Of a stretch of DNA of 64,000 nucleotides, positions 1 to 12,304 are shown one piece after another (the stretch's first letter is position 1; every line of letters starts with the position of its first letter). The stretch comes from Cristatella mucedo. Taxonomy: Eukaryota > Bryozoa > Phylactolaemata > Cristatellidae. The translations under genes and the position numbers were made by a program. Below the pieces are notes generated by a model. It had not been told where the DNA came from, made no database searches, and worked only from the letters and a program-made list of their open reading frames with translations. The stretch spans positions 10,001 through 74,000 of the forward strand of contig WPIO01000181.1 in the NCBI GenBank assembly GCA_009760855.2. The letters are read 5' to 3'.

Positions 1-350
1 GCTGTCAAACCTCTGGGACTTGAAAACTAGCCTTCCAGCCATATTCGTAGTCAACTGTAGAGGCCTAGTTGCTTTTTTGTGCCCAACCAAAAGGGACTTA
101 CAATAATCAAGCCGAGACAGAACTAACGAGCTACTTAAAGGTTTTGCAAGTCACTGTGGAAGAGAGCTCCTAATCTTGGATTCTTGGATAGGGATCGGAT
201 ATGATGGCTAGCTGTAGAAGCAGTCTTCTGAATGAAGCTTTTAAAATTGAGGCAGCTGTTGAAAATAACACCCAAATTTCGAGCACGTGGTATAGCTCTG
301 TCAACATATCCCCTGTTTAATTTGCATGAAATCTTAGTTTCCTGTTCCAA
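1..350 (-). mobile_element. L-B non-LTR retrotransposon fragment, cut by window edge
   Basis: Reverse-strand translation gives [20 protein letters not shown] and [14 protein letters not shown], the same block as the plus-strand copy at 914-2090. It lies in the segment after the reverse transcriptase domain and is degenerate. Confidence 0.75.
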
Positions 351-395
351 ATTCGCCTTTCATTAGACGATCACATCAGTTCCAAAGTCATGCCA

Positions 396-535
396 TTCTG
401 ATTTGGCACAGTGTTTAAGGTACTCACCCCGGTCAAGGTCTGGCCGAGATCGTGGGCTCAAGTCTCGTGGCATATGTGCAGAGCCTGAATAGAGATTAAT
501 TTCTCATCAGAATCTATACTGATCAATTATTTTTT
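396..535 (+). mobile_element. SINE-A copy
   Basis: A tRNA-like head (box B region gtgggctcaagtc) is followed by the common SINE-A tail beginning cctgaatagagatt. The 3' end is diverged. Confidence 0.6.
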
Positions 536-552
536 TCAATCATGCTACCTTG

Positions 553-632
553 GCAGCAAATGTAAAGGACCAAGACAGAGATTTGGTTCTCTGAGGGCAA
601 TATCAAAAAAAAATTATTATTACTATTATTAA
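553..632 (+). mobile_element. L-A retrotransposon 3' tail
   Basis: It reads gcagcaaatgtaaag, then a degenerate gagatttggttctctgaggg and an (ATT)n end, the standard L-A terminus. Confidence 0.55.
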
Positions 633-917
633 GTTTTCCTACTTATACCCAAACAACATTTCTAAAGTTCGTGCCATTTAGCCACGAATACCACATCGAA
701 ATTGGTCCATGCATTTGTGACATCCAGTCTTGAGTTCTGTAACTCACTGCTTGCTTGCATGATGGCCTGTGCAATCAGGCGCTTACAGCTGATGCAAAGC
801 TCTTCAGCTGGGCTTGTCCGTAGAGAGCGTCGCAGTTTCCATATCACATCACTTCTCACCGAACTGCACGGGTTCCCAGTCAAGAAACGCATCGACTTCA
901 AGGTTCGTGTCTTGTAG
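633..917 (+). mobile_element. L-A ORF2 C-terminal fragment
   Basis: It encodes MVHAFVTSSLEFCNSLLA and [20 protein letters not shown], then [11 protein letters not shown], the post-RT region of L-A. It breaks abruptly at about 915 into L-B sequence. Confidence 0.75.
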
Positions 918-2090
918 GGGTCAGGTCTCAGACATGAGAAGGGTCACCTGTGGAGTCCCTCAAGGGTCTGTACTTGGTCCCTTGCTGTTCTCCATTTATA
1001 CACAACCTCTGGGAAAAGTGATTAAGGCCCATGGAATAGGATATCACTTCTATGCTGACGATACTCAGTTGTATTTGTCATTTAAACCGTCGGAATCTGC
1101 TGCAGCAACTGAGAAACTGAATGCTTGCCTTGCCGATATTCGATCCTGGATGTCGGAAAACTTCCTGAAATTAAATGACGATCAAATCGAACTGCTTCTC
1201 ATAAGACACCCTAAGCGTGTGGCTGGATTAAAAGGCTTTGCTGTTCTAATAGGTGATGCTATTGTGCGACCTTCACCACGTGCTCGTAATCTAGGTGTCG
1301 TGTTCGACAGCTGCCTCAATTTCAAAAGCTTCATTCAGAACACTGCCTCTACAGCTAGCCATCACATCCGATCCCTATCCAAGATTAGGAGCTGTCTCCC
1401 AAAGTGGCTTGTAAAAATTTAACTAGCTCTTTAGTTCTGTCTCGGCTAGATTATTGTAATTCCCTTTTGGCTTGGGCTACCAAAGAAAGCTATTATGCCA
1501 CTACAGCGGACTATAAATACGGCTGCAAGGCTGGTCTTCAATTCCCAGCGGTTTGAGCACGTGTCACCTCTGCTGAAAGAGCTAGGATGGTTGCCGGTTG
1601 AGCAAAGGATACAAAGCAAAGTTCTTACGCTGACCCACAAGGCCCGCCACGGCTTAGCTCCTTCGTACCTAGCTGAACTGCTGCATCAGTTTCAGACTGT
1701 TCGCGCCCTCAGATCCTGTGTGGACAATCAATTAGCTGTCCCATTCCTCCGCTTAAATACCGTTAGCGACAGAAGCTTTAGCTCTGCAGGTCCTAGACTG
1801 TGGAACTCGCTTCCAAAATTCTTACGCAACGACATCTACTCTCCAACTGCCGACTATGGCACATCTTTTTCAGCGGTCCTGAGCTGCTACTTCTATGCTA
1901 CTCAATACCTCAACGCTCTCTCCTAACTCTGCTATGCTTCCCACTTTTTCTTTGTTGCGTGAGACGAAGTCTGTTGGCTACCGAATGCGTACCGAAAGCC
2001 GCTTAGGCTGTGAGTGCGCTACACAAAACTCTGCTGCGTAACACCCACATGGTCTTTATGACTTTGTGGAGTTACAGACGGAGATACATA
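914..2090 (+). mobile_element. L-B retrotransposon copy with RT core and 3' UTR
   Basis: The reverse transcriptase core is plain: [19 protein letters not shown], then [11 protein letters not shown] with the catalytic YADD intact, then [10 protein letters not shown]. After a frameshift near 1430 the frame resumes with NTAARLVFNSQRFEHVSPLL and [15 protein letters not shown]. The 3' UTR contains ggctaccgaatgcgtaccga and ends near acagacggagatacat. Endonuclease and N-terminal parts are missing, so it is a 5'-truncated, broken copy. Confidence 0.85.
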
Positions 2091-2496
2091 AGGTTCCGTC
2101 ACCCACTTTTAGGTCTTTTGATTCGTTTGACTCCAGCCTACCTATCGGATCTAATCACCCGCGCCAGGCTAAGTATCATGCCACCCGCTTTTCGGAATCG
2201 AATGGCTTACCTATACCTCGTACGAATCTCAAATCTTTTGGAGACCTTGCCTTTAGTGCGAATGCTCCCAAAGCCTGGAACTCGCTTCCGACTTGCGTCA
2301 CCACGTAATCTGACTTGACCTAATTTAAAAAGAAAATAAAAACGCATCCATTTGTCACAGCATTTAGTGGGTCGATGCGATTCTTTCTTTGTGTGATTAC
2401 ACGTGCCGAGACTAACCATGTTTGCATACTGACCATGTGCACGGCACCTCTAACTATGCAATGCTTTTACCATTGTGCATCCAACCACTAACCATA

Positions 2497-2985
<489 letters not shown>

Positions 2986-3340
2986 ACTAACCATAGGCTC
3001 ACACTTCCTGCTGCAGTTATTGTCAAGTGCATTGAGTGAAATGAGTTCTCTGAGGGTGGTGCTACAATAAATTTAATAATAATATTATTATCATTACTGT
3101 TAGTATTATCGTTAGTGTAATTATTTGGCGACACTGGGCTTCAAACGGCTGCGCTTTGTCATGACCCGAATCGTCTCGAACTGATTGCGAGCTAGGAGCT
3201 CTACTACTGCAGCTCATACACGGCACGTGGCACTGAAGCTCGTCGGTTCTCGTTGTCGTGGCTGCCGTTGCCACGGAGGATTGGCACCAGTATAAGGGCG
3301 CCGGCCTCTCGCTCTAACTTCTTTTCTCTCCCCGAAACAG

Positions 3341-3433
3341 GTGCACCTCATGCGGAGGCGACGGTCGCATCACCTGCTCTAACTGCAAGGGTTATGGAAA
3401 GCTGAAGAACTTCGTTAAACTGAAGGTGACCTT
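3341..3433 (+). CDS. SSUH2: SSUH2 exon with DnaJ-type Cys-rich repeats
   Basis: The acceptor is the pyrimidine-rich tract ending gaaacag at 3340 and the donor is GTGAGT at 3434. The first base completes a codon from an upstream exon, and the last two bases (TT) are completed to Phe by the next exon. It encodes two CxxCxGxG motifs followed by a basic strand [11 protein letters not shown]. Confidence 0.85.
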
Positions 3434-6281
3434 GTGAGTGTCCTTAGTCTATGACACCGGACATTGCGGCAAGCGCTGATCGTGATGCTGCGATCGTGAT
3501 GCTTGTCGCCAAGTCGGACCAGGGGATCTTTCGAGATGACGCTGTAGCTGGCTCGCGAGAAGCACCGGCGACACGAGGGCCTAACTCACGCTCTTTCGCG
3601 CCGTTTCAGCAAAAACCACAAATCCAACTATATAATGGAGAGCACCGACATGCCTGACCACCTGATCAGCAAAGTTCCTGGCGTGACCATATTCGATCAA
3701 ACACTTCCACAGGTATATAGGGCAATGTCTCTTGCTGTAGGGCTCACATTCCTATTCTCCGCACGTTGAGACTGGCCGTGCCGAAGCTTGCCCAGGTCTA
3801 TGCCGACCGAGAAGCTCGGGAGGGAGAGATCCAATCACGAGGTGAATCAAATAAGGGAGCGCTCCAATCATGTGCTCAGACGCCAAATGAGACACTTGCA
3901 TCATGACCTGTCGGAGCTCCCCGGCAGGGCGCTCCGATGCGGGTGCACTGACGGGTCGCACAGGCCGGGCGCTCCGACGGGGGGGGGGGAGCTCTGACTG
4001 GGCGCTCTGACGGCATGCTCCAACTGGGCGCTCCGAATGGGTGCTCCAATTTGGCACTCTAGGCGCTCCGACCGGGCGCTCCGACTGGTCGCATTGACTG
4101 GACTCTTCTGACGGAGCGCTCCGAAGGGGTGCTCCAATTGGGCACTCCGACTGGGCACTCCAACGAGGGGCTCCGACTGCGCACCCTGGCATTGTGCTCC
4201 GACCGGGCGCTCCGACGGGGCATACAGGCAATTTTCCGGGCCCCCTTTTGGCAGATTATATGCTGACACGTGACTTTCGAGGCCCCGACCGTTCTAACTC
4301 TCGCTTTTATCATGCTGGCGTCTAGATTTAACGCTGGTACACTAGGCAGATGCTCGTTTGTCTTTAACAGGTCGGCAGCTGCCGGCCGTCTGCTCAGCTC
4401 CAAATAAAAAGTGGATGCCACTTTGGATGAGTTCTTAGCTCGAAGCTGCCGCGAGCCAGCTTTCCTGCCATTCGCACTTCGCCGGCTGCTTAAGATAGTC
4501 AGCTGGCTGAGTGCTTTGGTCTCTATGTGAGTAACTTCAACTACCCCTCACTTTGCTGTTTTATCGTTTCTCGGATCTGCCTTCACTTTCCACATTCTGC
4601 GACTTCCTCATCCGGCCTTTACTTAATAATAATAGTAATAATTACACACTTGATAAAGCACCTTCAGAGAACACAATCTTTTTCTAGGCGCTTTTCATTT
4701 GCTGAAAAGAAAACATGCTCGAACGGTTAGTGGTAGCATGCTCAATAAAAAAAAACAAGAATAACATTGGTAAGGTGACATGCACAGGGTCGGAATGCAA
4801 GCATTTTTAGTGACAGCGTGCAGTTTCAACACGCATAAGCACATACAGATTTAAATTTAATTAGATTTAATAATTAAAGGGACCCAGTAGTTGCTGCGAT
4901 AAGTAGGTGCGTTTTATCCTTCACTATTCAAATCATTTCCGTCCCATCCTTTGTTCGTTGCCTCGCATCATGCGTCCGCAAACCAAACCTTTCATCACGA
5001 GGCCCCAGCATCCCCGGCAGCAGCAGCTACTGTCACTGACGCGATACGCGTGTTGCCGCTCGTTTCGTGTGCATCGTTCTCGCAAATTGCTCCGAGGCGG
5101 TCGCTTGACGCTGACGCGAAGTGCTCGCGTGAGGCTGAGCTGTTGCCTTCACTTCAGGTGTGGCCGATAACCAACTACCCAGTGATGGACATCAACGTGC
5201 ACTCGCAGCAGCTCGTACAGCAGCACAACGCCGGCTTTCCCAATGAGCTGCACCTACAGCAGGTAAACCCATCCTCTCCCGTCTCGCCCCAGCCCCCCCC
5301 CCCGCGTGGCGCCAAGCTGAAGTACAAACGGACTGCACTACTGGTAGTTGCTGCAGCAGCGGAATCGCACTACAGCAAGTGGTTGCTACAATGGACTCGC
5401 GCTGCTGACCAATACTGGCTGTGACGAATGATGAGTACGCCAAAGCACAGACTTAGCTTTGCAGCCGGAAGTGGTTGACAAAACAAGAAAATTGGATGCT
5501 CCTGCTGTCGTTTCTATTTAAGATACTGGAATGAGTAGCGGCCAAAAATTTCTTTGAAAACTTCAAACACAGCGAGTAATTTTCAGTTAGGTTTTAGAGC
5601 GAATCGCTTTCGACAGTCAACACTGCTTCGCCGGTATAGTCATAATGTCTGGAACTCTGACCTACGGCCCAGAGTCTGTCAGCTAGTTCTGCATGATCGG
5701 GTGGCTGGATCTGCCTTTGATCAAATTGATTGCCAAGTCATTGTTGAGGGCCTCTCTTTTCGCCTGGGTATCACTGGCACTGCAAAATAACTATTTTGGT
5801 CCTATGTCGATCGGAGAGTTAATAATATTGACTTCAAACGCGCAACAGTCATCCGAGGAGCCTCTTAAGTATGGGATAACCAGGGCTGTGTACTTTGTGC
5901 ATGCCGTTGCTTCTGCCTTTGTTAAGCAATGAACGTTCGCGAACAAAATCTGCCCATCGGTCTTCACAGGGGCTTGCTATGCAGCTAAAATAAATTTGAA
6001 GAAGGTTGGCATGGCTGTATGTTCTGGAATGCAACTCAATGCAGATTCGCTGCCTGGTGCCTACAAGTAAATTTCATATACTTAGATCTATGTTCTATGT
6101 ATAAGAAAATGAGTAAATACATTTTTACAAATCGTTTCCATTTTTTATTCTAGACATAATTTTTTTCATTAACGTCGCTTAGTAGTCAATAGGGTCGGCA
6201 TAGCCACTTGGTCCGCTGACACTCTGGCCCGTCTTCCAATACCAAGTTTGAGTTTTCCCGTGGTTTTTTCACAGGCGCAGG

Positions 6282-6354
<73 letters not shown>

Positions 6355-8049
6355 GTGTGTGCGTGCGCGTGCGCGTATGTGTGTGTGGATTTATACACAC
6401 ATATATGTGCATAATATGCATAAATAAATAAATATATATATTAAGATGTAATAAAATGTTCAACGTCCATACATACGTTAGCCGGCGGTACCCTACCCTG
6501 CCAGAGTCACAGGGTACAGTCCGCCCATCCCGGTTCAGGAGCAGGGACCGCGCGACTTCCGAGCCGGTAATGGCAGTGCAGACGCACATCCGCCGCAGTA
6601 CCGTTCGCTCCGCGTGTGGAATGCTGAGGTCCGCCAGGCAAGCTTTATTGCTTGGCCACCAGCTGCCGAGAGGCTAGACCGCGAAGGACGTCACCGTCAC
6701 CGTCACCAACCGGTAGCAAGCGATCGGGAATGACCGGGCAATGGCAGCGTACTCATAAAATAAATAAATATGCATTTATTAATTTTTTTCAATCTATAAT
6801 CTTCGATTTTTAGCATCTTACGGAGCTGATTTATGGAGGTAGTTTAATTGATTCTTTAACCAGAGTGTCACACGAGCAGACAGATTTAAAACCATAACTC
6901 CGAAATGGCTCGCACTATTAGCGGCCATTCTGGGGGGATAACTCCACTACTGGGCGCGGCACCACGACGTGCTTTTCCCGCATTTTTTCGGGGCCTGGTG
7001 GCGCCTTCTGGAGACAGAAAGTTTGGAGATAGACAGGTCGCACCGAAGGAGTGTCGACTGACACGAATCATTACTTTAACCCTATAAAAGAATATCGCTA
7101 CTATTACCATATCAAAATTGTCAAAGAATTTAGTTTCATTCACCACACGTCCGTAAATTTTTTCAGCTTCATTTAAAAAGAAACAGTTGCCTCTTCAGGA
7201 TGCAGATTCCAGCCGCACTGGCCCAGCGGTTAAGGTTCTCAGCCCGACTTAAGGTCTGGCCGAGGTCGAGGGCTCGACCCCTGAGGCATGTGTGAAGCGC
7301 CTGAATAGAGATAAAGTTCTCTTTGGGCGCTATGCAAATTAATTACATTTTTATTTATTTATTCGGATTTTGTCTGTAGATCAAAAGCTGACAGCCCAGA
7401 TTATACGTATATATGTATGTATACATATTTTAATTTATACATTTATAATCCGTAGTACCGCGGAAAGCGGCCTCGGTTGTTTCTCACGATTCAGATCGCA
7501 TTTTCGGCTGCACCCGACTCTAAAGGCTGTCAGCCCATTCAGAGCATTCACCTGACGCAGCAGCGAACCGACCGAGCGCATGCGGAATTACTCCCACCCA
7601 TTTCCGCCCCGTGAGCCAAGAGAGCCACTGTAAGCCTGGGGGCCACACGAAAAGGCCGATTACGCCTTCGTCGGTGGTTACGGAGTAATTTGCTTATAGT
7701 GGCTTAAGCAGCTGCAGCGAATTTCATTTGGTCCGGCCCCAGCCTCGCCGCTTCGGCCGGACCTGCTTCGGATAGCCTCAGCCACCCGCCCGCACTGGTC
7801 TCTCGCTGCGCCCTCGGCCTGAACTGCAGGCGATTTGCGTTTCGAAGCGACGTCGGCTTTACGGAAAGAAAAAAAAGGAAAGACCTTCGTTTTTCGTTTC
7901 GCTTGCAGAGACAGACACTGCGAGCGGTGCCGGTGACGGAGGTGCACTACGCGTGGAAAGAGCACCGCTCTCGCTACTGGGTGTACGGCACGAGCCGCAA
8001 CGTCCACTCACCCGACTACCCCCAGCAGGGCTGCTGCACCATCCTCTAG
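3341..8049 (+). CDS. SSUH2: SSUH2-like protein, C-terminal part (5' exons outside window)
   Basis: Four coding exons, join(3341..3433, 3610..3712, 5158..5262, 7909..8049), with GT-AG borders and matching phases, giving about 147 codons to a TAG stop. The first exon carries two DnaJ-type zinc-binding repeats of form CxxCxGxG (CTSCGGDG and CSNCKGYG). The next exons carry the family-typical stretches [11 protein letters not shown] and [15 protein letters not shown], and the last exon has [13 protein letters not shown] and YWVYG. This order fits the SSUH2 (ssu-2 homologue) family, whose biochemical role is poorly defined; the Cys-rich domain suggests protein binding or chaperone-like work. The protein ends CCTIL, a CaaX-like box. 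The start codon lies left of the window. Introns hold a minisatellite, L-A pieces and a SINE-A. Family assignment is confident; function is not. Confidence 0.85.
3610..3712 (+). CDS. SSUH2: SSUH2 exon
   Basis: The acceptor is gccgtttcag and the donor GTATAT. It has one base plus 34 codons and ends in phase 0. It carries KNHKSNYI, then [11 protein letters not shown], the conserved region after the zinc domain in this family. Confidence 0.85.
3925..4225. repeat. Minisatellite, about 13-bp unit ggcgctccgactg
   Basis: About twenty imperfect units in the SSUH2 intron at 3713-5157. It creates long repeat-coded open frames on the minus strand that I do not regard as genes. Confidence 0.85.
4620..4850 (-). 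mobile_element. L-A retrotransposon 3' end
   Basis: It starts with the reversed L-A tail (TAAT repeat, cttgataaagcacc, tttctaggcgctttt) and continues into the L-A 3' UTR (acatgcacagggtc, acgcataagcacat). It lies in an SSUH2 intron. Confidence 0.75.
5158..5262 (+). CDS. SSUH2: SSUH2 exon
   Basis: The acceptor is ttcacttcag and the donor GTAAAC. It has 35 codons, phase 0 at both ends. It begins [19 protein letters not shown], matching the hydrophobic core and Gln-rich helix of SSUH2 proteins. Confidence 0.85.
5540..5960 (+). mobile_element. L-A reverse transcriptase fragment
   Basis: It encodes [10 protein letters not shown], then [18 protein letters not shown], corresponding to the LDFSVAFDTIDRQVLLECL block of RT. 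It is frameshifted and lies in the last SSUH2 intron. Confidence 0.6.
6284..6440. repeat. Compound (TA)n/(TG)n microsatellite
   Basis: AT tracts are followed by tgtgtgcgtgcgcgtgcgcg and more AT, in an SSUH2 intron. Confidence 0.9.
7212..7346 (+). mobile_element. SINE-A copy
   Basis: The head has cccagcggttaaggttctc (A-box side) and gagggctcgacccc (B-box side). The tail is gcgcctgaatagagat, agttctctttgggcgctat. It lies in the last SSUH2 intron. Confidence 0.75.
7909..8049 (+). CDS. SSUH2: SSUH2 terminal coding exon
   Basis: The acceptor is cgcttgcag. There are 46 codons and a TAG stop at 8047-8049. It carries [35 protein letters not shown] and the C-terminus QQGCCTIL. The join to the previous exon (LHLQQ then RQTL) is seamless for the family, so no exon is missing in the 2.6 kb intron. 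No AATAAA was noticed close downstream. Confidence 0.85.
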   Translation, partial: RQTLRAVPVTEVHYAWKEHRSRYWVYGTSRNVHSPDYPQQGCCTIL

Positions 8050-9480
8050 AGCCTCGCCTCGCGGCGGCCGACCGGAAGCGCGTCGAACGGAAGCTCCGAC
8101 GGGCGATCGACGACGGCAAGAGATCCGCGAGCTGCCAGCGGTTCGGCTGCGCGCACGCAGCGAGCCAGGCTCCTGTCCGTCGGCCAGGGGCACCGCCAGG
8201 TGGCGTTCGAGCAGCTTCCGTTTCAAGGCGCTCCGCGTCCTGTCGCCTAGCGGAGCGTCGGCATGCGTTCGGGCGCGGCTTTCAGCCGCTCGCCGCCAAC
8301 CTCTGACCTCACAACCTCCGACGGGCATGGCGGAGCGGATGTGTGACATACAGCTATGTTCACACCAGACCGACCAAGTGCCCTTTGAGCGCGCGGTCCT
8401 TCACTCGCTTCAAGTCCAGTGGAAGTGGCTCTTATCTACCAATCAGGTTCTCGAGACGTGCCCACGCTACGATTCGGCAAGCGCGCGTCCTCGCGCGAGC
8501 AATTCGACTCCGCCGCCTTCGCTCTTGGATGAAACCGCTGCCGAAAAATTGCATTCACCGCGTACGAGTACGAGAGGAGTTCACGTCACTCTCGCATCAA
8601 GCTGCCGCCGCTTTCCATTCGCCATTTCCCTACTCCGTCTACAGCACAATGCAATGCTATCGCGAATTTCTAGCAAATGCGCAAACGCGTCTACAATTTT
8701 ACCAAACATATATGCATTTCGTTGCCACGAATCTCTGCACCTGCGTCTCTGGAACGGACTTTGCTGCAGCTACGCTCTTTGTGTTGTGCTCGATGTGCCG
8801 ATTTTGCTCTTTGTGCCGATCCCTTATGGATTAGAACTTCGACTTGGCGGTCGAGTACTCGAGTTCCCCAACGACAAATGACAAAATATTTCCTGATTAT
8901 ACGGCCTCTTTTTTTATTTGTGGCAGAAGAGCCTTGACGGATGTCGCCGCCTCTTGCAGTTGGAAATAGAGGATTGCTCAATGCCGGATTCGCACCACCG
9001 ATCTTGGTCGTGCGGAGCGAGCACCTTACCTCCTGGGCTACACAGCGGCCCACGAGCAGCGGCCTTCGCATCAGCGTCCGTCCGCCTGCGTTTCTGTAGG
9101 CGGTTCTGTAGAGACTTCGGTATCTGTAGAGACTCTGGCGGTATCTGTAGAGACTTCGGCAAGCTCCGAAGAACTGCCATCGCAGCGCCAGCTATTTGTG
9201 TGGACCTTTAACCTGACTTCTCCGAGAAACCTTTGAGTATTCCGCTGCTATTATCTTCGCTCTGACTGTTCGTGAGCTGCCCTCGGATGTGCTGCTCAAA
9301 ACAGCGCCTCCTTACCACAAGGTGCGATGTCGCCATTAGTCGATACCTACCGGTGGGCCTTCTTCGGCGGGTCACGCTCGGTGCATTCGGAGACTCAAAG
9401 TTGCGAAGATGCCAAGCCAACACCGTCTCCTTCACGGCTATGCGATGCAGCCCGCGTACGCTTAAGGAACTGCTTCCTTA
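8050..9480. other. No recognised gene; GC-rich unique-looking DNA
   Basis: An open frame of 184 codons (8327-8881) and overlapping ones lie in GC-rich sequence, with no domain recognised. The segment from about 8353 (atgttcacaccagacc) resembles termini of some DNA transposons by general appearance only. A short tandem repeat of tctgtagagac occurs at 9110-9155. Confidence 0.4.
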
Positions 9481-10045
9481 GCCTTATTTTATAATCATGT
9501 GCTAATTTCGCGATAAAGTTTAAAGGATTTTTTGCTAAAAAGTTGAGACAACATTGCCTGAAGTTGGACTAATGCGTTGCAGATGTCAGCTTTTGCTGCT
9601 CCGGCCACAGCTATCCCTCACTACCGCTGCGGTGGGCTCTCACTGGATAGCTCTGAATATAAGTTCCGATCTCTCTTGCCGACCTTGCATCATCAGCTTA
9701 ACAGCTTTATACATTAGAAATCTGAGGTAATGTACTCAAAGTACATGATTCGGTACAATCTCGGACTGCGACAATGGCTGAGAGCAGTGTGGGAGGCGGA
9801 AGAGGCTGGCACAGCCGTGTGACATCAGCTCGAGCAGCTGCTATCTATGCTGCTTATCGACTGCATCCGCATGTCCCCCACCGTTGCCGGTCACGAACGG
9901 AGGCAAGGAGTGGCACGGATGCACGTTGACGACCGTCACATGATCCTCTGACATAGATAGCACTTAGTGACGTGTGGCTACTACCAACGGGAAAACCTGC
10001 AATAACAAAACGGAAGAGGAGTCAGAAGGCTCACCTTGAGCAAAC
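9481..10045. other. No feature recognised
   Basis: Mixed-composition DNA with stops in all frames; I see no gene or repeat here. Confidence 0.5.
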
Positions 10046-10425
10046 TCGCAGCTGAGAAACTGAATGCTTGCCTTGCCGACATTCGATCCTAGATGTTGGA
10101 AAACTTCTTGAAACTAAATGACGATAAAACCGAACTGCTGCTCATAGGACAACCTAAGCGTGCGGCCGGATTAAAAGGATTTGCTCTTTTAATAGGTGAT
10201 GCTGTTGTGCGACCATCACCATATGCTCGAAATTTATGTATCTTTTGCGACAGCTGCCTAAATTGTAAAGGTTTCATTCAAAAGATTGCTTCTAAAGTAA
10301 GCTATCACGTCCGATCCCTATCCAAGATTAGGAGCTGTCTTCCACGGTGGCTTACAAAAAATTTAACCAGCTCCTTAGTTCTGTCTCGGCTTGATTATTG
10401 TGATTCACTTTTGGCTGGGCTAATA
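10046..10425 (+). mobile_element. L-B retrotransposon fragment
   Basis: It encodes [19 protein letters not shown] and [16 protein letters not shown]. It is cut off at DSLLAGL by the reversed L-A copy that follows. Confidence 0.75.
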
Positions 10426-11549
10426 ATAATAATAATAATGCACTTGATGAAGCGCCCTCAGAGAACACAATCTCTTTCTAGGCGCTTTACATTTGCTGCA
10501 AAGGGAAATACAATTGAATGGTAAGTAATATCATGCTTAATAAACAACATGAATAATACGGTTAGAGGTGACATGCACAGGGTCAGCATGCAAATGTGGT
10601 TAGTGGCAGCATGCAGTGTCAGCACGCACAAGCACATGAAGGACGAATCACAGGGACCCACTAAATTATGTCCTAAATAGGTGTGCTTTAAGTTCCTTTT
10701 AAATGTGGTCAAGTCAGGGGATGTTCTGACGCAGGTCGGGAGGGAGTTCCAGGCTTTAGGAGCATACGAACTAAATGCACGGTCTCCAAAGGATTTGAGG
10801 TTTGTACGAGTTATTGCTAGACTGTTGGATTCCGAAAAGCGGGTGGTACGATGCTTGGCCTGATAGCGTAGTATATCTGTTAGGTAGGCTGGAGTTAAAG
10901 GATAAAAAAGCCTAAAAGTGAGCAACAGAACCTTGAATTCGATTTGTCGTTTGACTGGTAGCCAGTTCAGGTCGGCGAGAAGTGGTGTTATTTTGCAACT
11001 GCAACGCTTTTTGCAACTGCGACGCTCACGACAGATAAGCCCAGCTGCGGAGTTGTGCACCAGCTATAATCGCCTGATTGCACGTGCCGGTAAGCCAACA
11101 AGCACTGAGTTACAGAAGTCAAGACGGGATGTCACGAGTGCATGGACCAACTTAGACGTGGTATCCTTATCTAAACAAGCCCGAATTTTAGCAATGTTGT
11201 GTAGCTGAAAGTAGGCAGATTTGACTGTGGAGCTGATGTGGTCGTCTAACGAGAGGTCACTTTGGAACATGACACCTGGATTTCGAGCTGATTTAACAGA
11301 TGATTTAACAGCTGATTTAACGAGATGAGAGGCACTCTAGAAGAACTTGGCGATCGATAGTATCAAAAGCTACCGAAAAATCGAGCAAAACAAGCGTAGA
11401 GACTTTACCCATGTCTGCATTCCTAAGTAGGTCTTTGTATACCCTTCGCAACACTGACTCTGTGGAGTGATAAGCTCTAAAGCCAGACTGGAACTTACTA
11501 GCAAGGTTTGAAGTTTCGATACACAAACAAGGTTTGAAGTTTCGATACA
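10422..11549 (-). mobile_element. L-A retrotransposon, 3' half
   Basis: Reading from 11549 down: RT segment SGFRAYHSTESVLRRVYKDL and LVLLDFSVAFDTIDRQVL, then [50 protein letters not shown] and [15 protein letters not shown], the 3' UTR and the terminal (TTA)n. Frames are broken between the segments. A 26-bp tandem duplication sits at its 5' limit (11504-11555). Confidence 0.85.
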
Positions 11550-11610
11550 CAAACGAGGTCGCGGGTTCGATTTCTGCAGTGGGCGATGCTTTATTGCAAG
11601 CTGTAATATA
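11548..11610 (+). mobile_element. SINE-B fragment
   Basis: It reads gaggtcgcgggttcgatttc then cagtgggcgatgctttattg, the B-box region and body of SINE-B. Confidence 0.45.
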
Positions 11611-11884
11611 ATAATAGATTTAATATATAATATAATAAACATCATATATAATATGCATAATATAATATAATATGTATCATATTATATAATAAGCCACGGT
11701 AATAGCCTTTGAGGCTCCGCTGCCGCTTTCAAATGGATACGTTAAATTGGCTTTACATTTTGTCGGATGGGTCTAACTTTGAGGCGATACTAGGGCAGCC
11801 TGTGGCGCGGAGCGACAATGGCCTTCTTTAGAGGAGCCAAAGAGCACGACTCTCGGCACGACTAACGCTCCGGAATTGCGAAGC

Positions 11885-12024
11885 GCCGAGCTGGTTTGGT
11901 CCAGTGTTTAAGGTGCTCGCCCCGACCAAGGCCTGGCTGAGGTCGTGGGCTCGAGCCCTGAGGCATATGTGAAGCGCTTGAATAGAGATCAGGTTCTCTT
12001 GGGGCGCTATACAAATGAGTTATC
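11885..12024 (+). mobile_element. SINE-A copy
   Basis: It reads gccgagctggtttggtcc, aaggtgctcgccccgacc, gtgggctcgagccctgaggc, and the tail cttgaatagagat, ggggcgctatacaaatga. It is close to the copy at 34248. Confidence 0.85.
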
Positions 12025-12304
12025 ATTATTACATCATTCTAAGCTTGAAAGCTTATCAGCAGAAGCACGAACGGAATACTCTCAGCTGGTTCTATATACC
12101 CGGAAAGGCAACTTCCTTCGGTGTGCAGCCCAAGCTCACAGAGGGCAAGTCTGGCCTGTCAAGGTGGCTTCCAAAGCAGCTATTTCCACCCTTTTGAGTC
12201 AGACTCGAACTCTAATTTCGGTGCGCCGCTAGATGTCGACTGTCCAAACAATGACTCACATGCCAATATTAGCTGGGGCGCTAATGTGCCCACCACCGCT
12301 GGTA

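Noticed and set aside
3752-4421. Minus-strand frames of 120-159 codons with repeated [12 protein letters not shown]-like units
   Set aside because: They follow the 13-bp minisatellite. The unit is not a multiple of three, so the peptide repeat drifts, and no splice or start context supports a gene.
9082-9105. Minus-strand NRLQKRRR as a possible MRPL58 tail exon
   Set aside because: It resembles the basic tail, but the nearest acceptor gives the wrong phase for the last MRPL58 exon, and the sequence lies in a short tandem repeat.
11948-11962. tRNA-like B boxes in many places as tRNA genes
   Set aside because: All but 23033-23112 lack a foldable cloverleaf or terminator and are followed by SINE tails.
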